A stretch of 64,000 nt of DNA, taken from Candidatus Bathyarchaeota archaeon (lineage in GTDB: Archaea > Thermoproteota > Bathyarchaeia > Bathyarchaeales > Bathycorpusculaceae). The notes below the pieces were generated by a model that was not told the DNA's origin, did not search any database, and was given only the letters and a program-made list of their open reading frames with translations. Within the stretch, counting starts at the first letter, position 1; each line of letters opens with the position of its first letter. Shown here one piece after another: positions 16,315-24,879 of the stretch. Position numbers and translations under genes: made by a program. The stretch covers positions 166,137-230,136 of the forward strand of contig JAOZHS010000003.1 in NCBI GenBank assembly GCA_026014745.1. The letters run 5' to 3'.

Positions 16315-17033
16315 GCAGCCTTCGCTAAGCAGACGATGCCGCCTAGTTGTGTGAGGCGTTTGCCTGCATTGGATTCGGCGTCTATTACGCGGGTTTTGAC
16401 TTTTTTGTTTTGAGCAATCTGCATAAGGCGCTGTAATCGCCCCTTTTGGCGACTACCCGAGAGGTACGTGTCTGTTAGCAGAAGGTACTCTGCTTGAGGT
16501 TTGCCGGGCGGTTGCGTATAAAGTATGAGGTTTTCGGCTTCCTGCATAGAGAAGAGTACAAGATTATCTGCTTTGTTAAGGCGTCGCTCAAGTAGTTCAA
16601 GGAGGTTTTCTGTTTCTTGAGCAGCATTTTCTTGGATTAAATCTTTAAACTGCGCAGTTTTGGTGATTGCCCACACTTGGGGCTGTGTACTTGCCGAACC
16701 CACGATTAAGGCGATGGAGGCTTTGTTGGGACCTTGAACGAGCCATGAGTGATGCGCGGAGAGGTGGGTTTGGAGGTCTTGGGCGTAGCTTGTGCGGGGA
16801 GGCGAGGCGATGAGGATGCTTTTGACGCCTTCCTTGAGCCGCTGACGCAGGGCGTTGACGATGGATTCGTGGAAGTTGTAGACTGCCTTTTGGTCACGAC
16901 GTTCACCATTTAGGGGCAAGGTTTGTTGGGGTTTGGCGACATTGCTATAAATCTGCCAAATAGACGCATGGTCCGCTTCGACGCCCACTAAAATTGCGAC
17001 GGCGTATCCGCGGCGATAACTTTTCGAAGACAT
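16311..17033 (-). CDS. Pelota/eRF1-like protein lacking domain 1
   Basis: 240 residues that align with domains 2 and 3 of Pelota/eRF1. The first ~125 residues (YAVAILVGVEADHASIWQIY, YNFHESIVNALRQRLKEGVK, ILIASPPRTSYAQDL) correspond to domain 2, with no GGQ. The last ~95 (NLVLFSMQEAENL, EYLLLTDTYLSG, VKTRVIDAESNAGKRLTQLG) correspond to the L7Ae-like domain 3. The N-terminal Sm-like domain 1 that enters the ribosomal A site is missing. A full Pelota is encoded at 47852-48940. I infer a ribosome-associated or ABCE1/aIF5-partner role. Confidence 0.75.
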   Translation of the reverse strand: MSSKSYRRGYAVAILVGVEADHASIWQIYSNVAKPQQTLPLNGERRDQKAVYNFHESIVNALRQRLKEGVKSILIASPPRTSYAQDLQTHLSAHHSWLVQGPNKASIALIVGSASTQPQVWAITKTAQFKDLIQENAAQETENLLELLERRLNKADNLVLFSMQEAENLILYTQPPGKPQAEYLLLTDTYLSGSRQKGRLQRLMQIAQNKKVKTRVIDAESNAGKRLTQLGGIVCLAKAA

Positions 17034-17146
17034 CGTTGCCTATGTGTGTGGAATCTGTTATTTTAGTTGTTGCATCTTAAGGCGCCAAAAAAACGGCAAG
17101 TTTATGAAAGCCAACAGCCGCTTTTAGGGGTATAGCTGGGAGCTTT

Positions 17147-17476
17147 ATGTTTGAAACTGACAAAAAACAAGAGCTAGACACGCAATTAGCTGCAAATCGG
17201 CGGTTGCTGGTTTTGTTTTATTCCAAGTGGTGCCCCTATTGTCAAAGGTTTCTGCCTGCATATGAGTTAGAAACCAAAACCTGCAAAGAACCCATGGCGT
17301 ATGTACGGTTAGACGATAACAATAATCCGCTATGGGACGAATACGACATCGGAGCAGTCCCCACAGTCATCCTCTTTGAAAACGGCAAAGTCAGCGTCCG
17401 CTTAGACGCAAAATTGGGTTCTGGTCTAAACGCAAGCCAATTTAAGAAGTGGTTTGCTGAGCTCAAACTTGCTTAA
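17147..17476 (+). CDS. Thioredoxin-fold protein with CPYC active site
   Basis: A 109-residue single thioredoxin domain. LLVLFYSKWCPYCQRFLP gives the redox-active C-x2-C, IGAVPTVILFENGKV carries the cis-Pro, and there is no signal peptide, so it works in the cytoplasm as a disulfide reductase. The CPYC site is glutaredoxin-like, but the length and the strand after cis-Pro match thioredoxin. It is a single gene with a TATA-like agtttatg about 45 nt upstream. A short T-rich stretch follows the stop. Confidence 0.88.
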   Translation: MFETDKKQELDTQLAANRRLLVLFYSKWCPYCQRFLPAYELETKTCKEPMAYVRLDDNNNPLWDEYDIGAVPTVILFENGKVSVRLDAKLGSGLNASQFKKWFAELKLA

Positions 17477-17622
17477 CCCCCAATTTTGTGGGCGTTTTTT
17501 ACCTTTTTGTGTTGGCGCTATTAAGTAAAAGGGCTTTTATGAAGCATTAACCATAGCTAGTATAGTTTTTTAGGTCTACCCCTACCAGCTTGCGGGTAAC
17601 CACATTTTTATGGTTGGTAATT

Positions 17623-19164
17623 ATGGAAAGAGTCCCTCTGCGACTCACCGTCCCTTTTTTGGTGTGCTCCGCTCTGTTGGCTATTACCTCGTTGCCATTT
17701 ACAGAAGCCGACATAGGCGTCGCCTTAGTAAGCAGCAACCTCAATTTTGTAGGCAACGACATGGACGCAAACGGTGTACTTTGGGCAGGAGACAAAAATT
17801 TTAACCTCTGGAAAAGCCTTGATGGCGGCGCCAGCTTCCAGTTTGTTTACAAATTACCAGGCACCTACGATGCATCTAACGCCTACTCAGGGCTGGTTTG
17901 GAACGTTTTTGTGGATTCACGGGGCTACATCTTCGCAAGCGCAGGGAGCACAAACGGCTTATTCCGTTCCACAAATGGCGGAGGCTTATTTAGTCAGGTG
18001 CTAAACACTAATGGTTCACGCTACGAATCCTTCTACATCGCCATGACCGAAGACGACCGCGGCAACCTATACACCATAACCTACACAGGCGGATACGCAA
18101 CGCCCCTAGTCCTCAAAAGCACCAACGGCGGCGTATCATGGACAAAAATCGGCTCCTTCTCCGTATTGCATTTTCATAACATAAAATTCAACCCCGCCAA
18201 CGGTTACCTCTACCTCGTCACAGGCGAACGCAACCCCCTAGCCAACTATCCTGATTCAGAAAAGATTTTCCGCAGCAAAGACTACGGAGCAACCTGGAGC
18301 CTTATCGTGGACCGCAACGACGCCTATGGCACAGTATATTTACCCATCACGTTTGTAGGCAGCTACGTTTATGTGGGTCAAGACTACCCCAATAAGATCT
18401 GCCAGATCCACCGCTTCTATGACAACGGCGCAGGCCCCTTCACGCCGCAATTGGTTTATTCGCCGCCCAGTGATGGCTGTATGCCGTTTATTTCGGGAAC
18501 GCTCTTCAACGGGGTGCTTGTGTTTGCCAATTGTGCCGAAGCCCAAAATGGAATTTCACGGGTGGTTGGTAGTATGGACGGGGTCAACTGGTACTTGCTG
18601 TATTCGGTGTCGGTTTCTTTGGCAGATGTTCGCTGGAACTTTTTTACAGCGCATCCGCGATACGCGATTTTTGCGACCATAAAAGCGGGGATTCCGTATA
18701 TGATTCGTGATTTGCCGCCGGGAACTCCTACGCCTGCACCTGCTCCTTCGCCGACGCCAACTCCAATACCAACACCTATTCCGACTGCTACTCCTGCGCC
18801 GACTTCAACGCCACTCCCTATTGTGGTGCCTACACCTGAACCCATCGATAGACCCCCCACTAATACTCCATCCCCGACGCCTTACGAACAAACTATACCA
18901 CTGACAATCAGCAACCCCGCAGCGGTCACTACAACGTCACCCCCAAAACCCACAGCCACACCTACTCCAACTCCAATTGAACCCACTCCTACGCCAGTAG
19001 CTAACGTTACCCAAACCGAGCCACCTCACTCAATGCTCCCACAAATCGGAACAACCGCCCAAACAGACGGCTACAACCAAATGGCAATAATGGCAACTGT
19101 AATCATAGTGGGCGTCGCGTTAATTTTGCCTGTTATAATAAAGAAACGCGCTAAGCAGACTTAA
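17623..19164 (+). CDS. Surface BNR/sialidase-like propeller with Pro/Thr stalk
   Basis: 513 residues from ATG 17623. There is a signal peptide to about residue 28. Repeated Asp-box-like units follow: SLDGGASFQFVY, STNGGGLFSQV, STNGGVSWTKIG, SKDYGATWSLIV and SMDGVNWYLL, the S.DgG.tW pattern of BNR repeats. From about residue 365 a ~120-residue stalk of P/T repeats (PTPAPAPSPTPTPIP style) reaches a C-terminal transmembrane helix and basic KKRAKQT. It is an archaeal cell-surface protein; no catalytic sialidase residues can be asserted. Its end overlaps the convergent methyltransferase by 14 nt. Confidence 0.85.
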   Translation: MERVPLRLTVPFLVCSALLAITSLPFTEADIGVALVSSNLNFVGNDMDANGVLWAGDKNFNLWKSLDGGASFQFVYKLPGTYDASNAYSGLVWNVFVDSRGYIFASAGSTNGLFRSTNGGGLFSQVLNTNGSRYESFYIAMTEDDRGNLYTITYTGGYATPLVLKSTNGGVSWTKIGSFSVLHFHNIKFNPANGYLYLVTGERNPLANYPDSEKIFRSKDYGATWSLIVDRNDAYGTVYLPITFVGSYVYVGQDYPNKICQIHRFYDNGAGPFTPQLVYSPPSDGCMPFISGTLFNGVLVFANCAEAQNGISRVVGSMDGVNWYLLYSVSVSLADVRWNFFTAHPRYAIFATIKAGIPYMIRDLPPGTPTPAPAPSPTPTPIPTPIPTATPAPTSTPLPIVVPTPEPIDRPPTNTPSPTPYEQTIPLTISNPAAVTTTSPPKPTATPTPTPIEPTPTPVANVTQTEPPHSMLPQIGTTAQTDGYNQMAIMATVIIVGVALILPVIIKKRAKQT

Positions 19165-19801
19165 AACCAACTAAAAGCGCAACTTCAAACCACTTCCAGT
19201 AACAATCCACATCGGCATAACCGATTTTTCGCAGCCAACCCAATTGAGTTTCACAATCCAATAGCTTATTTGAGGGGTCTTCATTTTGGGGAGTCATATT
19301 GATTTCAGCAAGAAATTTTAGGTGCAGATTTTCTGTCGATGAGGACACATGTTCAAGGTTGCAAAACACGCCTTTGGGGTTTAGCAGTTTGTAGATTTCG
19401 ACGTAGAGTTGCTCTTTTCGCGGATGCTCCAAATGATGGATAGCTAAGCTCGATATTACTGCATCAAAGGTTCCCAGCCGCGCTGTTGGGAGGGGCAAAG
19501 CTAAATCATGCTTAAAAAACGTAACCTTTTTATCGTTTCCGAAGCGCTTTTTGGCTTGTTCTAGCATGGGCTCAGAGAAGTCTAAAGCAACACCTTCAAT
19601 GTTTGGGTGGTCGAGTTTTATTAGCGCAAGTAGTCTACCGTCGCCTGTGCCCAAGTCCAGTACGCGTTTGGCGTCTTGGGGGATTTGGCTTAGAAGGACT
19701 TTTTCGCCTTCTGTTCGGTGAGGGAGTTTGTCTTGGCGGGCTAAGTAGGATAGGGCGTGCTCGCTGGTTTGCCATTCGCTGTGTGCTTTATCGGTTTGCA
19801 T
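19151..19801 (-). CDS. Class I SAM-dependent methyltransferase
   Basis: 216 residues with a Rossmann methyltransferase core: AKRVLDLGTGDGRLLALI (motif I, near 40), EGVALDFSEPMLEQAKK (motif II), FDAVISSLAIHHLEH (motif IV) and LNPKGVFCNLEHV. Residues 1-35 and 150-216 are helical and could bind substrate. The substrate is not evident from the sequence. There is no clear operon partner; tfs starts divergently 140 nt away. Confidence 0.85.
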   Translation of the reverse strand: MQTDKAHSEWQTSEHALSYLARQDKLPHRTEGEKVLLSQIPQDAKRVLDLGTGDGRLLALIKLDHPNIEGVALDFSEPMLEQAKKRFGNDKKVTFFKHDLALPLPTARLGTFDAVISSLAIHHLEHPRKEQLYVEIYKLLNPKGVFCNLEHVSSSTENLHLKFLAEINMTPQNEDPSNKLLDCETQLGWLRKIGYADVDCYWKWFEVALLVGFKSA

Positions 19802-19887
19802 AATCTGTCTCCGCTGTTATGGGTCGGGTGAATGATTATTTTTACTTTGTGTGTTTTCTTGTGTTTTTTCACGGGACAAAAAATAAT

Positions 19888-19896
19888 ACTTATATC
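19888..19896 (+). promoter_or_regulatory. TATA box for tfs
   Basis: acttatatc lies about 46-54 nt before the tfs ATG, giving a short leader that contains GAGAGGG. Confidence 0.5.
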
Positions 19897-19941
19897 CCAT
19901 TAACTAGGATAATTTGGAATAAAGAGAGGGAATTCTAGAAG

Positions 19942-20283
19942 ATGGAATTTTGTCCTAAATGCGGTTCACGCCTTGAGCCTAAAAAAACCGACGGAACCTC
20001 ATTTGTGCTGTGCTGCGCAAAATGCAGCTTTACAAAACAGCCACTTGACCGCAAAGCTGAGGCACGAACCGGCGCCGTTCTACAGCCTAAGCCTAAACCA
20101 TTCATGACGGTGGTTGCCCAATCAGACGAAGTTAACACTATGACCAAAATAAAGAAGCAATGCGAGAAATGCGGCAACATGGAAGTCTATGTTTGGCAAG
20201 TGCAAACGCGCGGCGGAGATGAAGCGTCAACTCAGTTTATGCGTTGCACAAAATGCGGACACACGTTTAGAGAATACACTTAA
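19942..20283 (+). CDS. tfs: Transcription factor S (TFIIS/RPB9-like cleavage factor)
   Basis: 113 residues with two zinc ribbons: N-terminal FCPKCGSRLEPKK...CCAKCSF (about 3-29) as in RPB9/RpoM, and C-terminal CEKCGNMEVYVWQVQTRGGD then EASTQFMRCTKC (about 73-105) as in TFIIS domain III. The acidic D-E tip that reaches the RNA polymerase active site to stimulate transcript cleavage is intact. Each ribbon has four cysteines. It is a clear archaeal marker. Confidence 0.95.
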   Translation: MEFCPKCGSRLEPKKTDGTSFVLCCAKCSFTKQPLDRKAEARTGAVLQPKPKPFMTVVAQSDEVNTMTKIKKQCEKCGNMEVYVWQVQTRGGDEASTQFMRCTKCGHTFREYT

Positions 20284-20341
20284 TCTTGGAAAATTATTAA
20301 AAGCCCCATCTCATATAGGGGTATTCTTGGAGTAAAATTGA

Positions 20342-20434
20342 ATGCCCAAAAAAGAGAAACCGTTAACCAAGAAAGAGAGAGATGAAAAAAGAAAAGCAAA
20401 GAAAGAACATAAGAGCAAAACTCAAACCAGCTAA
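20342..20434 (+). CDS. Possible 30-residue Lys/Glu-rich microprotein
   Basis: ATG at 20342 follows CTTGGAG by about 10 nt and opens a 30-residue frame, starting MPKKEKPLTKKERDEKRKAK and ending in KTQTS, before TAA. A TATA-like catatagg lies about 30 nt upstream and a T-rich terminator follows. The composition is that of a small nucleic-acid- or ribosome-associated protein, but A-rich DNA alone could give it. Confidence 0.4.
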   Translation: MPKKEKPLTKKERDEKRKAKKEHKSKTQTS

Positions 20435-20448
20435 AAGTTTTGTTCAGT

Positions 20449-20480
20449 GTTTCTTTTCTTGACTTCTTTCTTTTTTTGTT
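20449..20480 (+). terminator. T-rich terminator
   Basis: Successive oligo-T tracts (ttcttttctt, ctttctttttttg) follow the tfs/microprotein region on the + strand and precede the budA promoter. Confidence 0.45.
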
Positions 20481-20565
20481 AATTGACTTGTTGTGTATGC
20501 TAAATACGCAAACCTTTTGTTTTAGTGCACTCGACTAAGAGGTAAACTATACGGGCGTATCAGGC

Positions 20566-21303
20566 ATGCAGCTCAGAGTTAAATTGGCATTGGGAATCGT
20601 GGTTGCGGCTCTTGTTTTATGTAGCTTTTTTGCAGGGATCCAAATTCAATCAGGCTCCAGCCAAAACGTTACCCGCGATGTGCTTTTCCAGTTATCCACA
20701 TATAATCAATTGGTCGCCGGCGATTATGCAGGCACTATGACCTACGCTGACTTAGCCCAACATGGAGATTTTGGTATTGGCACATTCGACGGGTTAGACG
20801 GCGAAATGATCGCCCTTGACGGCGTATTCTATCAAGTGCCCAGCAGCGGCGTCCCCCATGAAGCCAGCCCTGATCAAACAGCACCCTACACCACCATCAC
20901 CTTCTTTGAAAAAGACCAAACTTTCACTGTTTCTAACCTAAACTTTACCCAACTAAAAGCAAACATCGACGAGCAGTTGCCAGCTAAAGACACAATTTAT
21001 GCCATAAAAGTAAGCGGCAACTTTGAATATGCCCAGACCCGTAGCCCCCAAAAACAGAGTATACCCTATCCAAACATAACTGACGCCCTTAAAACGCAAT
21101 CCGTCTTTAATTTAACTGAGGTTTCTGCGACAGCGGTAGGGTTCTTTTTCCCAAGCAGCATGTCCGGCGTTGATTATGCGGGTTATCATTTGCATTTAAT
21201 CACTGACGATAAAACAGCAGGCGGACACCTGTTGGATTGTATTATCCAAAATGCAACTGTTGAGCTTAAAGAAATCAAAGAATACACTCTTGTTTTGCCA
21301 TAG
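20566..21303 (+). CDS. budA: Alpha-acetolactate decarboxylase, exported form
   Basis: It converts alpha-acetolactate to acetoin. 245 residues: a signal peptide or anchor helix (about 5-25), then the decarboxylase domain starting LFQLSTYNQLVAGDYAGTMT and including FGIGTFDGLDGEMIALDGVF. The zinc-binding triad appears in HLHLITDDKTAGGH near residue 212. The catalytic Arg/Glu region is not separately assigned. Export is unusual for a decarboxylase whose substrate is intracellular; some bacterial homologues are also exported. No acetolactate synthase lies nearby. Confidence 0.88.
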   Translation: MQLRVKLALGIVVAALVLCSFFAGIQIQSGSSQNVTRDVLFQLSTYNQLVAGDYAGTMTYADLAQHGDFGIGTFDGLDGEMIALDGVFYQVPSSGVPHEASPDQTAPYTTITFFEKDQTFTVSNLNFTQLKANIDEQLPAKDTIYAIKVSGNFEYAQTRSPQKQSIPYPNITDALKTQSVFNLTEVSATAVGFFFPSSMSGVDYAGYHLHLITDDKTAGGHLLDCIIQNATVELKEIKEYTLVLP

Positions 21304-21351
21304 TCACCGCTATAGAAATAATGTAAAATAAAAAGAAGAAGAGCAAGCTGC

Positions 21352-21798
21352 TTAGTGAGCAGTGTTGGTGTAGGTGGTTTCGGTTATGGTTCCATCGCTG
21401 TAGGTTCCTGCCCAATCAATTAGGGGTCCTCCTGCAGCGGTGTATGTGGCGTTTATGTCATAGGTTGGGTTGGGAATGACAGGGTAGCCTATGGTTACGT
21501 TCCAGCTTCCGCCTGTGTAGACGTAGGTTTCATAGCCAACGAGACCTTCGGCCGTTGCGCGTCCACCTTCCCAGCTGACGTTGTTGAGATATTGTGCGGC
21601 GTCAGCATGGTTGTTTTTTATGTAGGTGACGGCTGCATCGCGTACTTGTTCTGCTGTTGGAGGTTCAGTGGAGGTGGCGGTGGGAGTAGCTGTTGGTGAA
21701 GGGCCGGGGATGTAGTTGTAGTAGACTAGTGACGCTGCGATTCCGATGACAATGACGGCAATTACTATCACGATTGTTATGGCAATTATTTTTTGCAT
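21352..21798 (-). CDS. Membrane-anchored small surface protein
   Basis: 148 residues: an N-terminal transmembrane anchor (about 4-28), a Pro/Thr stalk (PGPSPTATPTATSTEPPT), a helical segment (AEQVRDAAVTYIKNNHADAA) and a beta-rich domain with aromatic/Gly pairs (YETYVYTGGSWNVTIGYPVI). The topology places the C-terminal domain outside. It resembles the other anchored Pro/Thr proteins of this window (25501-25995, 47079-47786) in layout. There is no named family. Confidence 0.7.
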   Translation of the reverse strand: MQKIIAITIVIVIAVIVIGIAASLVYYNYIPGPSPTATPTATSTEPPTAEQVRDAAVTYIKNNHADAAQYLNNVSWEGGRATAEGLVGYETYVYTGGSWNVTIGYPVIPNPTYDINATYTAAGGPLIDWAGTYSDGTITETTYTNTAH

Positions 21799-21913
21799 AA
21801 TTTCACCATTTAAGCATATGTTATCTTACTATTTAGCACTTGCCTTGCCGAAAACTAAGCTTTAGGCATGACAAGGTTTTTAAAATTCACCAAGAAAGTA
21901 TGAGCAGATTGTT

Positions 21914-22246
21914 ATGAATAAAGCTTCTCCCGTTACCGTATTCTGGTTCATCAAAGAAGACAACAAATATATCCAATGCACCAAAACCGCTTTCGACCAA
22001 GCCATACGCGATGGAAAAAGCATCCGATACAACGGGTACCCCAGCAAAAAAGCTGAACGCATCGCCCAACAGCTCGAAAACGTTCGCATGGCCTTCTTAG
22101 GCGACCCTACGACGCCTACCAAATTCCGCGCGGCCCTAACTAATCCCACATTGGTTATTCAGGCAGAAATCATCGAGGTTGATGACCCACTGTTTTGGGA
22201 AAAAGAATCAAAACTACCAAAATACCAAACAAACCTGTCCGAATAA
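21914..22246 (+). CDS. Conserved hypothetical soluble protein
   Basis: 110 residues with no membrane segment. It opens TVFWFIKEDNKYIQC, continues through a helical centre (SKKAERIAQQLENVRMAFLG) and ends in strands (TLVIQAEIIEVDDPLFW). I recognise no domain. The coding frame is well supported by amino-acid composition and it sits alone between two minus-strand genes. Confidence 0.6.
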   Translation: MNKASPVTVFWFIKEDNKYIQCTKTAFDQAIRDGKSIRYNGYPSKKAERIAQQLENVRMAFLGDPTTPTKFRAALTNPTLVIQAEIIEVDDPLFWEKESKLPKYQTNLSE

Positions 22247-22414
22247 CCCAATTCTGCAACATGAGCAAAAGTGTCTTTAGTCTGGTTGCTTTCTGTACGC
22301 ATGCGCCTATGATGAGAATTGCACGTTTAAATCGGGGGCAATCGCCTTGCGAGATGCTAAAACGCATTACTGTCCTGAGGCGCCACATTATATGTAACAA
22401 ATGGAACGTGTTGG

Positions 22415-23326
22415 CTATTCTGCTTCAAGTTTTTTCTTGGCAGCCTCAATGGCGGCAAGTTTATCTTTGCTGACCTCGGGCTTTTTAATCCCCAAACCGA
22501 CGATGCTTGAAGTTATTATGTCCGCGACTAAAGTGCGGGCGACCCATTTGTAATCGGCAGGTATGATAAACCAAGGAGCCCAATTGGTGCTGGTAGCCGA
22601 GAGCATACATTCGTAGGCTTTTATGTAGTCATTCCAAAAATCACGTTCATGCATGTCGGCTTCGGAGAATTTCCAATTCTTAGAAGAATCACATAACCGC
22701 TCCAGAAAACGTTTTTTCTGCTCTCCACGAGAAACATGCAAAAAAAACTTGAGGATCAAGGTTCCATTGCGGTCCAAATGCCGCTCTAACGCGTTGATGT
22801 CTTGGTAGCGGTTGTCCCAAAATTTATCAGTATACTTCTGGGTAGGCAGGTTTTGGCGGTCTAAGAGGTTAGGGTGAACACGCACAACAAGGACCTCTTC
22901 ATAGTATGAGCGGTTAAAAATGCCAATCATACCCTTGGGGGGTAAGGCTACGACTTGGCGCCATAGAAAGTCATGGTCTAATTCAAGGCTGGAGGGTTGC
23001 TTGAAGCTGGTTACCTTGCAGCCCTGCGGATTGACGCCTGACATGACATGCTTTATCGTGCTGTCTTTTCCCGCGGCATCCATACCCTGCAGAATAACCA
23101 GCACCGCAAACTTGTGGTCAGCATAGAGAAGTTCTTGGGCTTTTGAAAGAGCCTGTCGATTATCTTCTAAAAGCTGGTTAGCGCGCTCTTTAACGGCGTC
23201 TTTGCCCATTACGGCGAGTTCTTCGTTTTGAGCCCAGCCAGTGTCTAAGTCTTTTAGGCGGACTTTTTTTCCAGGTTGAACTCTTGTTAAATCTATAAAT
23301 CGTTTAGTTCTCTCGGCAGGCTCCAT
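22415..23326 (-). CDS. ppk2: Polyphosphate kinase 2 family protein
   Basis: 303 residues. PPK2 enzymes transfer phosphate between polyphosphate and nucleotides. Walker A is ILQGMDAAGKDSTIKHVMSG (about 84-103), followed by the family's VTSFKQPSSLELDHDFLWR, the Walker B region IGIFNRSYYEEVLVVRVHP and the lid segment NGTLILKFFLHVSRGEQKKR. Homologues with this N-terminal extension usually phosphorylate nucleoside mono- or diphosphates with polyP; direction and substrate cannot be read here. ATG at 23326; a TATA-like element lies about 80 nt upstream. Confidence 0.92.
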   Translation of the reverse strand: MEPAERTKRFIDLTRVQPGKKVRLKDLDTGWAQNEELAVMGKDAVKERANQLLEDNRQALSKAQELLYADHKFAVLVILQGMDAAGKDSTIKHVMSGVNPQGCKVTSFKQPSSLELDHDFLWRQVVALPPKGMIGIFNRSYYEEVLVVRVHPNLLDRQNLPTQKYTDKFWDNRYQDINALERHLDRNGTLILKFFLHVSRGEQKKRFLERLCDSSKNWKFSEADMHERDFWNDYIKAYECMLSATSTNWAPWFIIPADYKWVARTLVADIITSSIVGLGIKKPEVSKDKLAAIEAAKKKLEAE

Positions 23327-23556
23327 GCATTTGCACCTGTTTTTTATGTTTAAAAATTGGGGTTAGCGGACAGGTTTTGTCGGCTGACAGACAACTATTC
23401 AGATTAGTTGTAATTATAAAAACACTAGCTGAACCGTATGCGCCATTTACAATAGCTCACGCGACTGCCAGAATTTGGGCGAATTAAAGGGTGAGAAACA
23501 AAAAATATGCATAACTAAATGTAGATAAACGTGCCAATCTGCACCCAGCGAGTCGT

Positions 23557-23811
23557 TCATTTAGTTTTTTTAGCGTTTTGGTCTCCAGCGTTGCTTTCGC
23601 TTTTTAGGAAGGCGTCCCATTTTTCGCTTTCGCGTTCGATTTCTATGGGGCACACTATCTTTGCTATGCCGTCGATTATGGTTTCGTTGCTGCCGTGTCT
23701 GCAAACCATGTGGCCGCCGTCGTCGATGCGGATGTCGCAGGGTTTGTGGTCAAAACAGAGGCACTCTATTTCTTGGGCAGGTTTGGTTAACAGGCATACT
23801 ATATCTGACAT
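23557..23811 (-). CDS. Small cysteine-rich protein
   Basis: 84 residues. Cysteines fall in ECLCFDHKPCDIRIDDGGHM and VCRHG, then IVCPIEIERESEKW, giving five Cys with two His, a plausible metal site. A TATA-like gtatatac lies about 25 nt before the ATG, arguing for a real, nearly leaderless gene. The family is not recognised; the tail is Lys/Asn-rich. Confidence 0.55.
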   Translation of the reverse strand: MSDIVCLLTKPAQEIECLCFDHKPCDIRIDDGGHMVCRHGSNETIIDGIAKIVCPIEIERESEKWDAFLKSESNAGDQNAKKTK

Positions 23812-23961
23812 ATATCAACCTACTCTGTATTTATTTGTATATACTTAATAACAATTTGCTATATCAAGGGAACAACAACAGCTAAACCGCACGAACCGCC
23901 CCTCAAAACCGAATTTCAGCACACAAACTAAATATCTCGCAACAACCAAAAGCACTACACC

Positions 23962-24492
23962 TTGAAATCCCAAAAAGTAATTTTCCCCTCAACCGGAGGA
24001 TTCATTTGCAAAACCTGCGGAATCTGCTGCCACATGCAACCCCCCGACGTAGACCAAATTGAAAAAGAAGCCATCGAAAACAAGGGCCACAAAAGCTTCC
24101 TTGACCCACCCGACCCCACCGGACTTCGATGGATAAAAAGAAAAAAGGACGGCACCTGCCACTTCTTAGGTAAAGACAACCAATGCATCATCTACTCCGT
24201 TCGCCCAGCAGCCTGCAAAATCGAACCCTACACCATCGCTGATTATGATTATGAAAAAAACGAGATTGTGTTGGAATTGAATTTTCCGTTTTCCTGCTGT
24301 TGCCCGGGTGTTTGCGAGGAAAAAACCAATCCTTCTTCTGAGACGGCGGATGCGGCTCGTGTTTTGGTGCAAAAGATTTTGATTTTGACTTCTCAGGACT
24401 TGGAGTTGCCTATTCGGGATAGGCGAGTGCATGCGGAGGCGCGTTCGAGGTTGCTGCGCAGAGGGGTTGAAGCGGCTGATTTGCACGTTTAG
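23962..24492 (+). CDS. YkgJ-type cysteine-cluster protein
   Basis: 176 residues. The family pattern is clear: GGFICKTCGICCHMQPPDVD (C-x2-C-x2-CC), then GTCHFLGKDNQCIIYSVRP and ACKIEPY, ending with the CCCPGVC group. Such YkgJ/CxxCxxCC proteins are thought to bind zinc or an iron-sulfur cluster; the function is unresolved. The start is TTG 23962. The C-terminal third is helical and basic. It is divergent from the small Cys-rich gene at 23557-23811, which may or may not be linked. Confidence 0.85.
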   Translation: MKSQKVIFPSTGGFICKTCGICCHMQPPDVDQIEKEAIENKGHKSFLDPPDPTGLRWIKRKKDGTCHFLGKDNQCIIYSVRPAACKIEPYTIADYDYEKNEIVLELNFPFSCCCPGVCEEKTNPSSETADAARVLVQKILILTSQDLELPIRDRRVHAEARSRLLRRGVEAADLHV

Positions 24493-24879
24493 CGAAAGTT
24501 CCAAATGAGACAAAGTTGGCTATTTTTGTTACAGAGATGTCGCAATATTTATCTTTGATGATGTGCCATAGGTAGAATTGCAGGTCAAGGAGCAAGCTTT
24601 AGCTGCAATGCATCAAGGCAAAGAAGCATGCAGATTAAAACAGCGAAAAACTGCACGCACCAAAGAATTTGCCTACGATGGGCTGAACATTGCATAGTGT
24701 TGAAGCATCCAGACATGAGCAGCAGACTCAACGGCAAAGAATCTGCAGCGACCAAAACATGTCAAGATGGGTCGATTCAACAATAAGGCTCAGACTTGAC
24801 CTGCTCTTAAAAGTGGAAAACCGTTGCAGAAAACGGTTAAACGCCCACTTTTTTTAAAACCCCTCTTATGCCGGTTGAA
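24493..24879. other. Gene-free stretch with short imperfect repeats
   Basis: The 387 nt hold no supported gene. ggcaaagaa followed by a tgcag-containing stretch appears near 24615 and 24734. A 50-residue frame from 24628 has no recognisable feature. The end carries aaaacggttaaacgcccactttttttaaaa, a T-rich tail reading rightward. Confidence 0.3.

Noticed and set aside
24628-24790. Short frame with Gln/Lys/Cys-rich composition
   Set aside because: No recognisable domain, no start signal, and weak internal repeats only.
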